From NCBI GenBank assembly GCA_028015205.1, contig JAPWFG010000026.1, positions 744,001 through 808,000 on the forward strand: DNA of 64,000 nucleotides. Reading direction: 5' to 3'. A program made the position numbers and the translations under genes. Source of the DNA: Mytilisepta virgata (Eukaryota > Mollusca > Bivalvia > Mytilida > Mytilidae). Under the pieces are notes generated by a model that saw only the letters and a program-made list of their open reading frames with translations, ran no database searches and was not told where the DNA came from. How positions within the stretch are numbered: position 1 is the stretch's first letter; each line of letters starts with the position of its first letter. Positions 23,331-34,442 of the stretch are shown piece after piece.

Positions 23331-24465
23331 GTGGAAAAGGGGAGGGAGAGACTAACTGTGTAATGAGTGGTAGGAATGAGCCACTGGAATAGGTCACTAT
23401 TTCATGCTTCATGATATATGAAAAGGGTGAGAATTTCAGATGAAATATATCATTAGGTTGATATTATCACTTGCTTGATTATATCATAAGTATTTGAAAC
23501 TAATCATATGTCAGTATTATTTTTGATGCGGTTAAACCACAGCCGTAAATGCATCAGCTAATTGTCAAACGAATTAATCTCTCTATTTATCTTCCAATGT
23601 GGTATTTTAACTGATAGATAATATATCTATTGGTATGTTTTTTTTTTGTTAATTGATATACGACAGGGTATATATTTTTGATAAACAAAATATATGAAAA
23701 GGGTAGGGTACTTGATGCCCTACCAAAGAAAGATTGAAGTGACCCCCTCCCCCTCCCGAGTGAGTCATAAATCGATGAGATGTGCATATGTATACCAAAA
23801 TTGGTATCATAGGATATCTTTATTTTGTTTTCATGATTGTGTAAACCCACACAAACACCAACGATTTGACCACAAAAACGTGCACATTAATTTTGCAACA
23901 AGTTCATTTTTGTATTCCTCTTTTTCCAAATGGTAAATATGTAAATGATATGCGTAAGTGTATGTCAATTTATTATCTTATAATAAACATTTTCTTAAAA
24001 AAATCACAAAATAATTATAAAAGAAGTATACTTAAACTAAAAATAGGCACACGTCAAATACATCTACATACACATGACATACTATGTAACATTTAAGAAA
24101 GGAATCATGACATCAAGAACAGAGCATTATAAGATTTTCACATTTAATTTTCAGTTTAACTACGAAAGATGACTGATTTACTTTTGCAATGTTAACACGG
24201 TCATTTTTTGTCATCTATTATTGAAACATCTGGAATCGTTAAATCGTTCAGACCTTCACATTGTCCATGAGTCATTTAAAGTAAACATCAATATCAGGGA
24301 CAATATAATATGTAAATCTACAGAGACATAATGAAATATTAATAAATATAGATTCAGAAACGATATAAAAAGACTTCCGGCATTTTCGTTGTACAAAATA
24401 ATATATCATTTTTTTATACACTTGTGTTTCATAAAACAATACTTTTCCTGCAATTAATTGTGAAG
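23331..24465. other. unannotated AT-rich DNA
   Basis: Short ORFs overlap on both strands at 23587-24096 without recognisable motifs. The word CCAAAATTGGTATCATAGGATAT near 23796 is another trace of the D1-like family. Confidence 0.5.
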
Positions 24466-24723
24466 ACTGCGGTGGCCGAGTGGTCTAGCTAGATCGTTGT
24501 AACTAAAATGATCACTTATAGCTTGTCAACGCTGAGGTTGGCAGTAAGAATTCAAATCCTGTCGAGCTGAGGTCGAATCTGACTCTAATTTGTATTAATT
24601 AAGTATTAATTGGTATCTTTCTCTGTAGATCTTCTTCATCAAGCTCTCCTCAACAGTAAAGCTGGCCGCAACGATATACCTAATAATGCTACACTTGGGG
24701 TAAAACGCCAATAAACCACACCA
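24466..24723 (+). mobile_element. SINE family A, old copy
   Basis: The A-box region GGTGGCCGAGTGGTCTAG is well kept. The B box is broken up (AAGAATTCAAATCCTG), and the body is diverged but retains CTGGCCGCAACGATAT and GTAAAACGCCAATAAACC. Confidence 0.75.
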
Positions 24724-24934
24724 TATCAATGAGTAAATGTTTTATGCTGTTTCAGAACAAGTTTAGAAATAGGGGTTTCGATCGGACGGGTTATAAAATA
24801 CAAGAAAAAATTGACTAAGTATAATATTTGGGTGAGGACTGTTAATGTAGTTAAAGAGTAGTGGCTACAATGAAAATTACTGAAAAACTCTTTGATATCT
24901 CCCCGTACATATCTCTGTTCTAATATGGATTGGA

Positions 24935-25330
24935 TTTAAACTAATTGTCATTTTGCCTTTTTCTTAAAATTAGCTCTTCAACCTTTTAGATTATTGTTTT
25001 GGTTTTCAAATTTTAGGCCTTGATCACTTCTTGTGAGTCGTAAACTGGCAAAATGTGCACATCTTGTGCATCAAAATTGGTATCATAGTATTAGATACCT
25101 ATGTTGGTGGACTCAAGTTCCCGAGGGTATCCTTGCTCAGTTGCTAGTATTTCGATACATGTCATCATTTTGTAAAATGTACTGTTATACAAATGTTAAA
25201 ATTTGTAAAAACTAAGGAGTATCTCCGTCGTGCATAGCTCTGTCCGAAGGTAGTTTTAGCATTACACTTTTTTTGTCATTTGAGTTTGTTCCTGGATTAT
25301 TCATTGATAAGTCGTAAACAGACGAGATAA
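24935..25330 (+). repeat. dispersed repeat family D1-like, composite
   Basis: It carries TTAGCTCTTCAACCTTTTAG, GTGAGTCGTAAAC, CATCTTGTGCATCAAAATTG, then GGTGGACTCAAGTTCCCGAG and TTGCTAGTATTTCGATAC. A second partial start (TATCTCCGTCGTGCATAGC, GATAAGTCGTAAAC) follows at 25210-25330, which suggests two joined copies. Confidence 0.6.
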
Positions 25331-25944
25331 ACATAAGATGCATTTTTAATGAATTATAATTTCGTCTGTGACTTGTTTATGCTACCTCTCAACAACACTG
25401 TGATGTATAATGGAAAACTATGCTTGTTTACTATTGTCATGATTGTTGTTATTATTTATTTTTTTTTTTACAGATTTATATATATTAAGTTTATAGCAGT
25501 TAGATCATTGGACAATAAAAAAAGTAAAATATGTACAAAATTAAAGCATTATCTTTCAGGCTTCTAAGTTAGCAGGAAACCTTTCATGAACACTGTTCTC
25601 TGAAATATAAGATAATATGTTATGTTCCTGAATATATTGCTGTCGTCTGCATTCACGATTTAGTGACAAATACATGAAAAACAAATTATACCGGGATCGA
25701 TCGTCCAGATGACAGTTTTAAGTTTGAGGAAAATGGTTAATTAGGAAATTAGTTTATATAAGGTTTCTTGTTGATAAACTTACAACAATGATACATTCCG
25801 ATCTTCAGATATGTTGCTATTATTTTTTTCTTGTCTTAATATATTTTGTATTCTGATGTAACGTATTTGAATTATATGATTAGTGATTCCTTAAGCTTCC
25901 ATTAAATTGTGGATACTGGCTTTATAAATTAGACATTGCGACAC
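25331..25944. other. unannotated AT-rich DNA
   Basis: The plus ORF at 25349-25567 (72 residues) has one hydrophobic stretch around a run of V, I, Y and F. It has no recognisable family and no gene context. Confidence 0.5.
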
Positions 25945-25954
25945 ATGCCTTATG

Positions 25955-26295
25955 GATGGATGGATGGATGGATGAATTATCGTTTAACGTCCAGTGGCAA
26001 CCAGGTGGGAAGGAAGGGGGCATATCTGGACGAGAACATGTTGACATGTTGACATGTTGATATGATCCCTGTTTTATACTAGACCGACACGCAGGAAGAC
26101 ATATCACCTCACTCGGACACATTAAACTGACTCCGAGCCGACCAGTCTTTGCTCTTAGTCCTAGATGCCGCGTGCTTGGCGGAGAAGCAGCAAATACCAA
26201 TTTTAATGTCTTTGGTTTGACCCGGCCGGGGATCGAACCCGATATCTTCCGCACTCGGGGCGAGCATGCTACCACGAGACCACGGAGGCGGTCAT
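25955..26295 (-). mobile_element. SINE family B, full length, minus strand
   Basis: Reverse complement of the copy at 3336-3707, with the CATC-type tail at the left and the tRNA-like head at the right. The B box reads GGGTTCGATCCCC on the minus strand. It is flanked by a perfect 10-bp target duplication, ATGCCTTATG at 25945-25954 and 26296-26305. The 164-residue ORF across it is not a gene. Confidence 0.88.
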
Positions 26296-26305
26296 ATGCC
26301 TTATG

Positions 26306-27116
26306 AAGAATATGTATAACAACAAATTGGCATCTTGTGATATAACTTCCAAATGAACACCATTTCCTGTACATGCACACTCCCCCTCTTTTTAACAAAT
26401 TCTTTGTGAGTAACATTCAACTTCTAAACAAACTACATGTAGATCTCGTAGATTTGTCAATGAACTTTGTTCCATCATGTCCATTTATTACACATGAACC
26501 TAATACATACGTACCTTTCTATTGCACATAAACGTATACATGTAGAAAACTATAACCTTTTATGAGCAAAGCAAAATGTTAATGATTTATATAGAACTAA
26601 TAACGCATTTCTTAAAATCTTTAAAGTAGATGTGGGTTAAACAACGCCAATCTTCGTCAAAGGAGAAACATTATTTTCATTTATGATCTAGGAATGTCGG
26701 TCAAAATACTTTACAAAACATCTCAAATTACAATGAAGCGCATTTATTCAGAATCACATTGAAATATAAAACGTTTCCGGCTTTTGTTCATTTGTCTTTA
26801 CTTTCATACGTTTAAATGCACACAAGTATGCTTACGCATAACAATGGAAATATATATTCATTTTTATATCATAATGTCCTAAAATGTCCGTATAACTTGG
26901 ACGTATTATATAATATATATCTTGGAATAAGACCAACCCCATTCTAAATTATTTAAAGCTATAGTTTTGTAAAGTACAATGTGTCATGTTATAAATCATA
27001 CATAGGTATATCTAATACTTACATGTACACTACATATACATGATATACAGGTAGATATATGTAAAGAGTGCAAAAATACCTAAGTAGCAAACTTAAAAAC
27101 GCAATCCATTAGACAG
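26306..27116. other. unannotated AT-rich DNA
   Basis: I see no gene, bounded element or tandem repeat. Confidence 0.5.
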
Positions 27117-27285
27117 ACAAACCCGGGAAGACAAATGGGCAATCACAATACTGAAAACTGAAAAACAATGTACGACACGAACTCCTATGCAACCCAGGAG
27201 TGAACTCAGGTGCTCCGAAAGGGTTAGCAGTTCCTACTCCGAATACGGGACCCGTCGTGAAGTTCAACGAAGTCATATCGGTATT
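27117..27285 (-). mobile_element. retroelement 3' tail fragment
   Basis: Reverse-oriented match to the tail at 19226-19400: CCCGGGAAGACAAAT, CGACACGAACTCCTATG, CCAGGAGTGAACTCAGGTGC and GACCCGTCGTGAAGTTCAAC in order. No coding part is attached. Confidence 0.75.
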
Positions 27286-28398
27286 AATTTCGAAAATAAT
27301 AAATCCAAGATACGCTCAGAGAGCAATAATTTGATTTTAAGAAGGGGTGGAGGCTAGGAAGTGAACCTAGATCGTGTAGTCTGTATTAATTTTGGCAAAC
27401 AAGTGCTCCCAACGTTTTTTCCAAAACAGCCATTATTTTATTCCAGGTGAAAAACAACCTTACTTTTTTTATTAAAATTTTAGCCTGCCTTTTGTCACAT
27501 GCTTTTGGAACTTTGCTCTCAAATTTCTTCCTTGCCTCTAATTGATGTAGCCAAACACTATACAGTCTGTGAGTTTAAACTAGGTATAGCACACATTTCT
27601 AAATAAGGTCAAAATATTCGTTTAGTAAAATCTTGTTTTCAGTTTGGCTTAAATATTAAATACTATATTTATATTTTCCAACCGAATTTTACAATGTTGT
27701 GGTAACATATGCTTTTATCCAGACATCATTATTTTATGAGTCATTTATAATTAAACATCGATATCCGGAACAATTATAATGTATTATCCAGAACAATTAT
27801 ATGTATATCTGTCTCCATATCACATGCATTATGATAAACAGTTGCTATATATATATTTATATCGAACCAGAAAATACATTTTTCAAAATGCTTGCGGTAT
27901 TATAAGATATAATATTCATTCATTTGGTTAACGTCTACTTTCAACCCCCCCCCCCCCTCCCCGATTAGTCAGAATAGGCCTTTTACTGATTTGACTTTCG
28001 GAAATTTGTACCCGTGGGTGAACTTGAATTGGTAATACTATAGATACAGGAATCACTAAAACACGTTAAATCACAAAATCATCTTCTTTTAGCATTGTTA
28101 TTTATATTGAGAAAAAAATACTGGACAGAGGCGTAGCTACAATGTAACCATATTTTGACATTGAAGCACAAACGTCAAGATATAGTTTCCAGCGGAAATC
28201 GAGGGTGCAAATGTGAAAAAGACCAATATTTTTGTTCGCACGGTAAACAATAGGTCCTATTCCCAGCGATGCTCAGTTGTCTGATTTAGTATTTAGGCAA
28301 TTAATTCGTGTTCCATCAATTCAATGTGGAACTTTTGCCTGATTCTTTTACCGAATCTGATGACAATTAAATATGTATACATATAGCTGCGATTAAAG
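27286..28398. other. unannotated AT-rich DNA
   Basis: A poly-C run lies near 27946. No gene or bounded element is evident. Confidence 0.5.
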
Positions 28399-28671
28399 GA
28401 GCATCCATTTGATTTTTATTGGGTGGGGGTTGTGTAGGATGAAATTTTAAATAAAAAGGATATAGGCGCCAAAAAAGCCAGGCCATAACTTTAGGCGTGA
28501 AAAAAAATGAAGGACCTGTGTCAATCAGGAAATATTTTAGTTTAAATGAAAATGAAAATTTAGGCCACAAAATGTGGCCGAATAAAAAAATATCCAGGAC
28601 CAAAATTTTGGCGAAAAACATAGACATTTCATCCTAGCCCCCACCCCCCATAACAATCAAATGGTTGCTCC
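28399..28671. mobile_element. MITE, family M1, 273 bp
   Basis: The cleanest copy of the family. The left end is GGAGCATCCATTTGATTTTT and the right end reads inward GGAGCAACCATTTGATTGTT on the other strand. Both are followed inward by a G-rich stretch (C-rich as read on the plus strand at the right end) and a matching GGATGAAAT / ATTTCATCC pair. The interior shares AGGACC and CTTTAGGCGTG words with the other copies. Confidence 0.85.
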
Positions 28672-29261
28672 ATAAGCTATGTAGTAGAAATAAAATAATC
28701 AACGTAACATCTGTGTTTTATTCAAACAGATAAAAAAAAAAATCCCTGAATTTATGAAAAGTTGGTCGGGCCCAAACTATTGACTGCAGCAACGATTTTC
28801 ACTTGTTAATGATAAATAGCTACAAATGAATGTTATGCATACGTAATATGTATTCTCCGGCGCCGTGTACCAAAATTAAAAAACAATGCGACATTGAGGT
28901 TTGATGTTCGACCAAAACTGGTATTTTGAGATCAAAGTAAAGTCGTTATACGAAGAATGTCATTTAGATGCCTTAAGGTAATAACGAAAGTGTAAACAAC
29001 ACATTTTAACCCTGAACTAATGTTTTACAGGAAACATTTGATGGAAATATATAAACAAGATAAACAACACGAATTTCGAGATTTCTTCTGTTTTTCAATT
29101 AATGAAATTATTATTTAATATTTTACAATACTTTTCAGTAGATGGTGGACATGAAAGTTGACAAGATACAGTCAATCGCATCGTGATAAACCATTAAAAA
29201 TAAATATCGGAATGAAACACGGTTAAAAATTTAAATATAATACAACTGTTGTAGACTAAAG
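28672..29261. other. unannotated DNA left of the minisatellite
   Basis: No gene is visible. An isolated CAACTGTTG at 29243-29251 resembles the core of the adjacent repeat units. Confidence 0.5.
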
Positions 29262-29835
29262 TCTTCGAACAGCTGTTTTGTTTGACCCTTGACTTAGTGT
29301 TCAACAACAGCTGTTTTGTTTGACCATGACGACTTAGTGTTCAACAACAGCTGTTTTGTTTGACCATGACGACTTAGTGTTCAACAACAGATGTTTTGTT
29401 TGACCCTTGACTTAGTGTTCAACAACAGCTGTTTTGTTTGACCCTTGACTTAGTGTTCAACAACAGATGTTTTGTTTGACCCTTGACTTAGTGTTCAACA
29501 ACAGCTGTTTTGTTTGACCCTTGACGACTTAGTGTTCAACAACAGCTGTTTTGTTTGACCCTTGACTTAGTGTTCAGCAACAGCTGTTTTGTTTGACCCT
29601 TGACTTAGTGTTCAACAACAGCTATTTTGTTTGACCCTTGACGACTTAGTGTTCAACAACAGCTGTTTTGTTTGACCCTTGACTTAGTGTTCAACAACAG
29701 CTGTTTTGTTTGACCCATGACTTAGGGTTCAACAACAGCTGTTTTGTTTGACCCTTGACGACTTAGTGTTAACAAAAGCTGTTTTGTTTGACCCTGGACT
29801 TATTCTTCAACAACAGCTGTTTTGTTTGACCATCT
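29262..29835 (+). repeat. E-box minisatellite, 15 units of 38-41 bp
   Basis: Fifteen head-to-tail units share TTCAACAACAGCTGTTTTG followed by TTTGACCCTTGACTTAGTG. Length variation comes mainly from an optional CGA inside GACGACTTAG. Eleven units hold the palindromic E-box CAGCTG within AACAGCTGTT, two hold CAGATG, and two have lost it. Read on the other strand, AAGTCA-A-GGGTCA resembles a DR1 nuclear-receptor site in units without the CGA. Whether it binds anything is unknown. Confidence 0.9.
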
Positions 29836-31017
29836 AAATGAACTGTTGCCTCAATCTACGGTTTCGTACAATATTAAACACAACAGTTGTTGTCCTCGGA
29901 CGCCAGTCAATAACTATACTATTATACCAAGTTTTTTCTGCTTTTGCGTGTCCAAAGAAAAAAGAAAGAAATAAAATAAAAAAGAAATAAAGAAATCATA
30001 TACATACATTTCACAAAACAGTACAAAATAAAGAACGTGATTTCGACCAAAAATGTTCTTTTCAATTGTGTCAACATGAGAAGTAAAAATAAACCACTTT
30101 AGAACAAATATTCTTTGCTTATCTAAATTGAAACATACAAAACTTTGAAGAATGCAATATTAAGAATTATTTAATATTTGTTTTCGTGTCCTTGTCGCTT
30201 GTTATCAGAAAGATAACCTTTTTAAAAATGTAAGTCAAGGTCACAAAATTTTAGTTTCAAAGATAGTAAAGTTATTATTAAATGTATTCAACATTTTTCA
30301 TATCAAATATGTTGACTTATTTTGAACAAAGAACAGAGAAAACGAAAAAAAGAATATTGCCTTTTTTATATAACGATATATATTTTGACCTTAAGTCTAT
30401 TCTATATGTCAAATTGATTGGAATGTCAATATAATTCTTTACAATACTTTGGTTCTTTAAATTACATAGTTGTGGGGCCATGATCAACTGTTAAGATTTC
30501 ATTTATATAAAGTATGTAATGATGAAACGTATTTATAGTATCCATATGTTGTTTAGAAGGGCATGGCCTCGGACATGGTCTTAGTGAGAGGTTTGGTATG
30601 CCGTAAAACCTGCTTTAACCCCCCCCCCCCCCTCCCGTTTTCATATGAAAATGCCAGTACCGAATCAGGAGAATGTCTGTTGATTTCAAGCTGTTCTGGG
30701 TGTTTGCCTGCCTCACGGCCTTGCCACTTTGTCGGATTTTGATTGTTTTATTTTCCTTGCAGTTCCCGGTTTCGTTTTGAAACTTTATCTTTAAATGAAA
30801 GAATTTGATGATCATATATTCAATTTATTTAAATTTAAACGCTTTTTACCCCCAATATTGCGTCAAAGGCATGACAAACAAAATTATTAAGAAAAGAGAA
30901 TGCAATAAAATTTGAATACTTGCTGGGAAATGAAATCAGTCATACATGTATACAAAGCACAAAAGTCACATATTTGTAACACAATGTAAGACACAATTCT
31001 TTTAACTGAGATATATA
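29836..31017. other. unannotated AT-rich DNA
   Basis: An imperfect echo of the repeat core (CAACAGTTGTTG) lies at 29882-29893, and a poly-C run lies near 30619. The minus ORF at 30615-30815 reads through that poly-C run and is not convincing. Confidence 0.5.
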
Positions 31018-31372
31018 GAATAATAGGTAGTTTCATTTTTAATACTGACTATATCATGTGGTATATCTAGACAAGCGGAAGAAATTTGTAATGCGGTTGA
31101 CCAATCATTGGCGCGTGACATCATTTTGAAACACATTCTTGACAGTGAATGGGAAATGAAAATATTGACTATTTGCGTGAATTGATGACTTGTCATCGAT
31201 TATTTCCGTATTTCATTTTCATTGGACGGTCAGAAAAGTAGATCCTTCCGCATTACGTCACAAAATTTATTGCCTAATATTTTCAGTGATACAGCCTGTA
31301 TGTGATATTCGAAAATATTAGGCAAAAATATCAAAGGAAATATGTACGAATTGCCGATAATCTTTTATCCCA
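31018..31372 (+). mobile_element. dispersed palindromic element P, copy 2
   Basis: It starts with GAATAATAGGTAGTTTCATT (the outer arm of the foldback at 16574-16701) and ends near CGAATTGCCGATAAT. In between are TTGGCGCGTGACATCATTTT, ATTACGTCAC and the 14-bp inverted pair around TGCCTAATATTTTC. It is the reverse complement of copy 1. Confidence 0.7.
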
Positions 31373-31654
31373 AATTTACTCGTATCTCAAAGTAATCTAT
31401 TGGTCCAAAAACATTACTTTGCCCACAATATTAACTCCTGTTATATCAAATTTGCTGTTATTTTGAAACATTACTTCAACTTTTAAGATGACGATAATCG
31501 ACTGTGTAGTTGACCACCAGTGGTGCGACATAAATTACATTCCAAAGACTGAAAACTTAATTTCAAGTTAATTTACGTTTTATGTTTTAGTACTAATACA
31601 TTCTATAATGTCTATTAGGCTGCACAAGATATGCACATTTGTAGTCGAGACCGG

Positions 31655-31765
31655 ACATGTTGCAAGCCATCACAATAGCCGGAAAACGTTGAAGAGCAAA
31701 TTCAAGGGCAAAGCCAAGGTCATCTAAGGACAGAGCTATACACAAAGGAGATACTCCTTAGTTTT
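31655..31765 (-). repeat. dispersed repeat family D1-like fragment
   Basis: Reverse landmarks are AACGTTGAAGAGCAAATTC, GACAGAGCTATACACAAAGG and GAGATACTCCTTAG. The same series occurs at 44430-44550. Confidence 0.55.
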
Positions 31766-32891
31766 TACACAATTTTTTTGAAACAGTAAACTTGAATAAT
31801 AATCTATTTGATTTGTATTTTATAACAACGCACGATTGAAAACGAGGGAACTAAGAAGGAACATGTAAAATACATGTTCTGTTGATGTGAATGTGGCTTA
31901 CACACACAGAATTACTAAATATAAAAAACAAGTAGTTAAAACTAAATGCAATAAAAATCCAAGACATGGTGTCAAGATTTATGGGAGATTGGTAAACGTT
32001 ATTTAAAAACAGATTCAAATACTTAATTTGTTGCGATATTTTAAAAACTAGCCTTTGATATACCGACATATCTTAAACAGTAAGACATTAAAATATCTGT
32101 ATCTGCAGAAAATACATCATAATTAATCATCAAGAATTTTGTGACTGAACTTATTGCGATATCTTTGAAAATCATCTACGACAAACTACATCAAAACATG
32201 ATGCAAAAACTAGAAATTGCTTCTATTAAGAATAATTGAAGATTTCAGGCACTAATCAAATTCCATCTATTATAGAGACGAACATGTTTGCAATCATGAT
32301 ATCAACAAAGACATAACAATAACCATTTTCTATAAGTTTATATGAAAGTAATAAAATCACCGTGCATATACATACCAAATAGACAATATAGTAATTAATC
32401 AACTATTAATATAGACATCTCAAGCTCGAGGCATTGGTATGTTACTCATAAGGAAGGGTAATTTCACGATTGGAAAGTGAAAATCATAATATTTCCATAA
32501 AGGGTCAATTTTATTTTGTTTTATCTATGTATAAGTCTAGTTGTGAACAATTAGTGGATTAGTTTCTGGTATCTTTAATTCCAGGTTTACTGAATTCCAA
32601 TCCTAAAACGTTCTTCTACTTCTTTGTAGAGAGAAAAATATAAAAATGCAGAAAAATATTGAGTTGCATGAACATGGGAAAGTTAACATAAACAGTAGGA
32701 CAAAAAATAACATGGAATACTTTTTAAAATGACTCAGAATAAACGCGGACGTTGCGTGTCAATATTCACATACATGCGGTGTTGGCGTACGTGCTGTTCA
32801 AAATGTTATATTTTCATTTTTCATTCTCTTAGCAATAAAAGTTCCATTCTTAAGTATCGTGAAGCTATAAGAATTATAAAAATAGATTGCA
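31766..32891. other. unannotated AT-rich DNA
   Basis: Only short ORFs without recognisable motifs. The plus ORF at 32729-33022 runs into the 78-bp duplication and is not convincing. Confidence 0.5.
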
Positions 32892-33045
32892 TTCTCAATA
32901 ATTTTATTTTTCTACTTTTTTACAATGTATTAATGGATGATGAAGGAATTATTGTTGAAGGATGTTCGCTCAATAATTTTATTTTTCTATATTTTTACAA
33001 CGTATTTATGGATAATGAATGAATTATTGTTTAAGGATGTTCGCT
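32892..33045 (+). repeat. 78-bp tandem duplication at a MITE edge
   Basis: The block CTCAATAATTTTATTTTTCT through AAGGATGTTCG occurs twice in direct succession (about 32892-32967 and 32968-33042). The duplicated unit includes SINE-like flank plus the first bases of the MITE that starts at 33035, so it arose after or during that insertion. Confidence 0.75.
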
Positions 33046-33423
33046 GCTCAGTTTCAAAATAACAAGCTTTTCATTACAAAGGTAAATACTTATAATGGAT
33101 TAATAAAGGAGCTAAATGAGCGAAAATAATATAGGTCCGGGTGCTTGTTTTCGAGATATACGCCATTAAAAATTTGGCGGGAAAAATATGCTCTCTTGAT
33201 TTTACATAGCTTTATCATTGACAAGTTTTATTTCTCAAAAAACATTAAATAATAACAAGGATTTTATATGATTTTTACAAATGGATTATTATTCTGCATG
33301 CAAAAGATTTATGAAAAGAATAATGGGTGTTAGCGAGAGAAATCATTTATGGCATTCAAATGGATAAAACCAGATGATTCTGAACATCTGACAAAATTTC
33401 AAAAACATGACCAGCGAACATCC
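33035..33423 (+). mobile_element. TTAA-flanked MITE (family T), 389 bp
   Basis: TIRs are GGATGTTCGCTGCTC on the left and GGATGTTCGCTGGTC on the right. TTAA flanks both sides (33031-33034, 33424-33427). It sits inside a minus-strand family B SINE fragment; the intact copy at 25975-25996 has a single TTTAACG at the same point, so TTAA is the target duplication. TTAA targeting is typical of piggyBac, but no transposase is present and the TIR start is not the usual CCC. An inverted relative lies at 41307-41697. Confidence 0.85.
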
Positions 33424-33492
33424 TTAACGTCCAGTGGCAAATATTAAATGCATATCAGCACGAGAACATACAGTCTGTATTGATATGATTAC
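33424..33492 (-). mobile_element. SINE family B fragment (nested host of the MITE)
   Basis: The sequence after the MITE, CGTCCAGTGGCA and then ACGAGAACATA and TTGATATGATT, continues the 3' part of the family B SINE as seen at 25985-26065. The part before the MITE (GAATTATTG) matches the preceding SINE bases. Confidence 0.7.
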
Positions 33493-33637
33493 TCGTTCAA
33501 AAGTGGAGAACTGGAAAATCTTCAACGTACTCATTTTTTAAATTCGGCGTCTTTTTCTTCGTTCCGCTGCGCTCTACTCGGGAAAGACGTGAATTTTAAA
33601 GACTACTTGAAGATTTTCCATTCTTCACTTTCAACTC
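33493..33637. mobile_element. foldback element, about 145 bp
   Basis: Arms around GGAAAATCTTCAA and TTGAAGATTTTCC, together with AAATTC/GAATTT and GTCTTT/AAAGAC, pair over about 50 bases with mismatches. The loop contains CCGCTGCGCTCTACTCGGG. The design is the same as the foldbacks at 15124 and 16574 (AT-rich arms, GC-rich loop). Confidence 0.65.
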
Positions 33638-34079
33638 GTCTAAGGACCTATTATGTTATCATCGCACCGTACACTGTATAAAAAAATAGCTTTACGAACT
33701 GCAAGGAAATATATTTTTTTCCATTCAATACACCCATGGCAGTATGAAAGATCGTGATATCTTCCGCTAGGTAGAGAAATTTTTGACCACATTCAGCCGT
33801 GCTTGATACATTTACCACAAAACTTAAGTTCTCATACTTGCATTTGTAAGTACGATATTATATCTCAAATAAAAACTCAACAAAATTGATACCCGGAGGA
33901 GGGGAGGGGGTGCAGCATAACAAGCATGAAAGTGATAAGAATCTTTCTTTAGTAATTTATGATATTAAAATCCTCCAGCTATCGTCTGGTGGGGCTGTTT
34001 TTCCGGAATTTATTTTTCAGCCATGTTAACAATACAGTTGCAACAAGTCATAACATCTCGTACAGGTTAACTTGCAGGG
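33638..34079. other. unannotated DNA
   Basis: I see a short G-rich run near 33897 and nothing else recognisable. Confidence 0.5.
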
Positions 34080-34442
34080 CAAGGAAGAGGAATAGCTGTG
34101 GCCAAGAACAATTCTGATCAGTAAGTAGAAAGCTGTGGTCAAGAATCCGAGCAGTCCTGTTACACGACTGCTTTTTAGAAAAGTTCTGGTCGAGAATAAG
34201 AGCAGTACCTGGTCCACGACTGCTTTAGCGACGATATCGCTTCATGTCATCAATTGTTATAGAATTGATAATCAACATCATTAGAGCTGTTCTTGACCAT
34301 GACAGCTAAGAGCAGGCAGAATCGCTCAGGATGTGTTCTAGAGCAGTCAGAATTCTATTCTAGAGAAGATCTAAAGCAGTCAACCGAACTGCACCAAATT
34401 AACTTAGAGCAGTCAGTAGAACTGCTCTAAGTTAACTTGGTG
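34080..34442. repeat. GAGCAGT-rich repeat ending in a perfect hairpin
   Basis: The words GAGCAGT and ACGACTGCTTT recur several times. At 34392-34442 two 22-base arms (CACCAAATTAACTTAGAGCA at the outer left) pair around a 7-base loop with one mismatch. This may be a foldback transposon, but no flanking duplication is visible. Confidence 0.65.

Noticed and set aside
24935..25330. Conserved words shared by many loci (GAGTCGTAAA and neighbours) as a regulatory motif
   Set aside because: The shared sequence extends over 150-250 bases and occurs at many sites in both orientations, which is typical of a dispersed repeat.
25922..26416. 164-residue minus ORF
   Set aside because: It reads through a family B SINE; the same frame appears in the copy at 3336-3707 for the same reason.
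29262..29835. CRISPR-like array of regularly spaced repeats
   Set aside because: The units are contiguous, with no unique spacers, in a eukaryotic context. It is a minisatellite.
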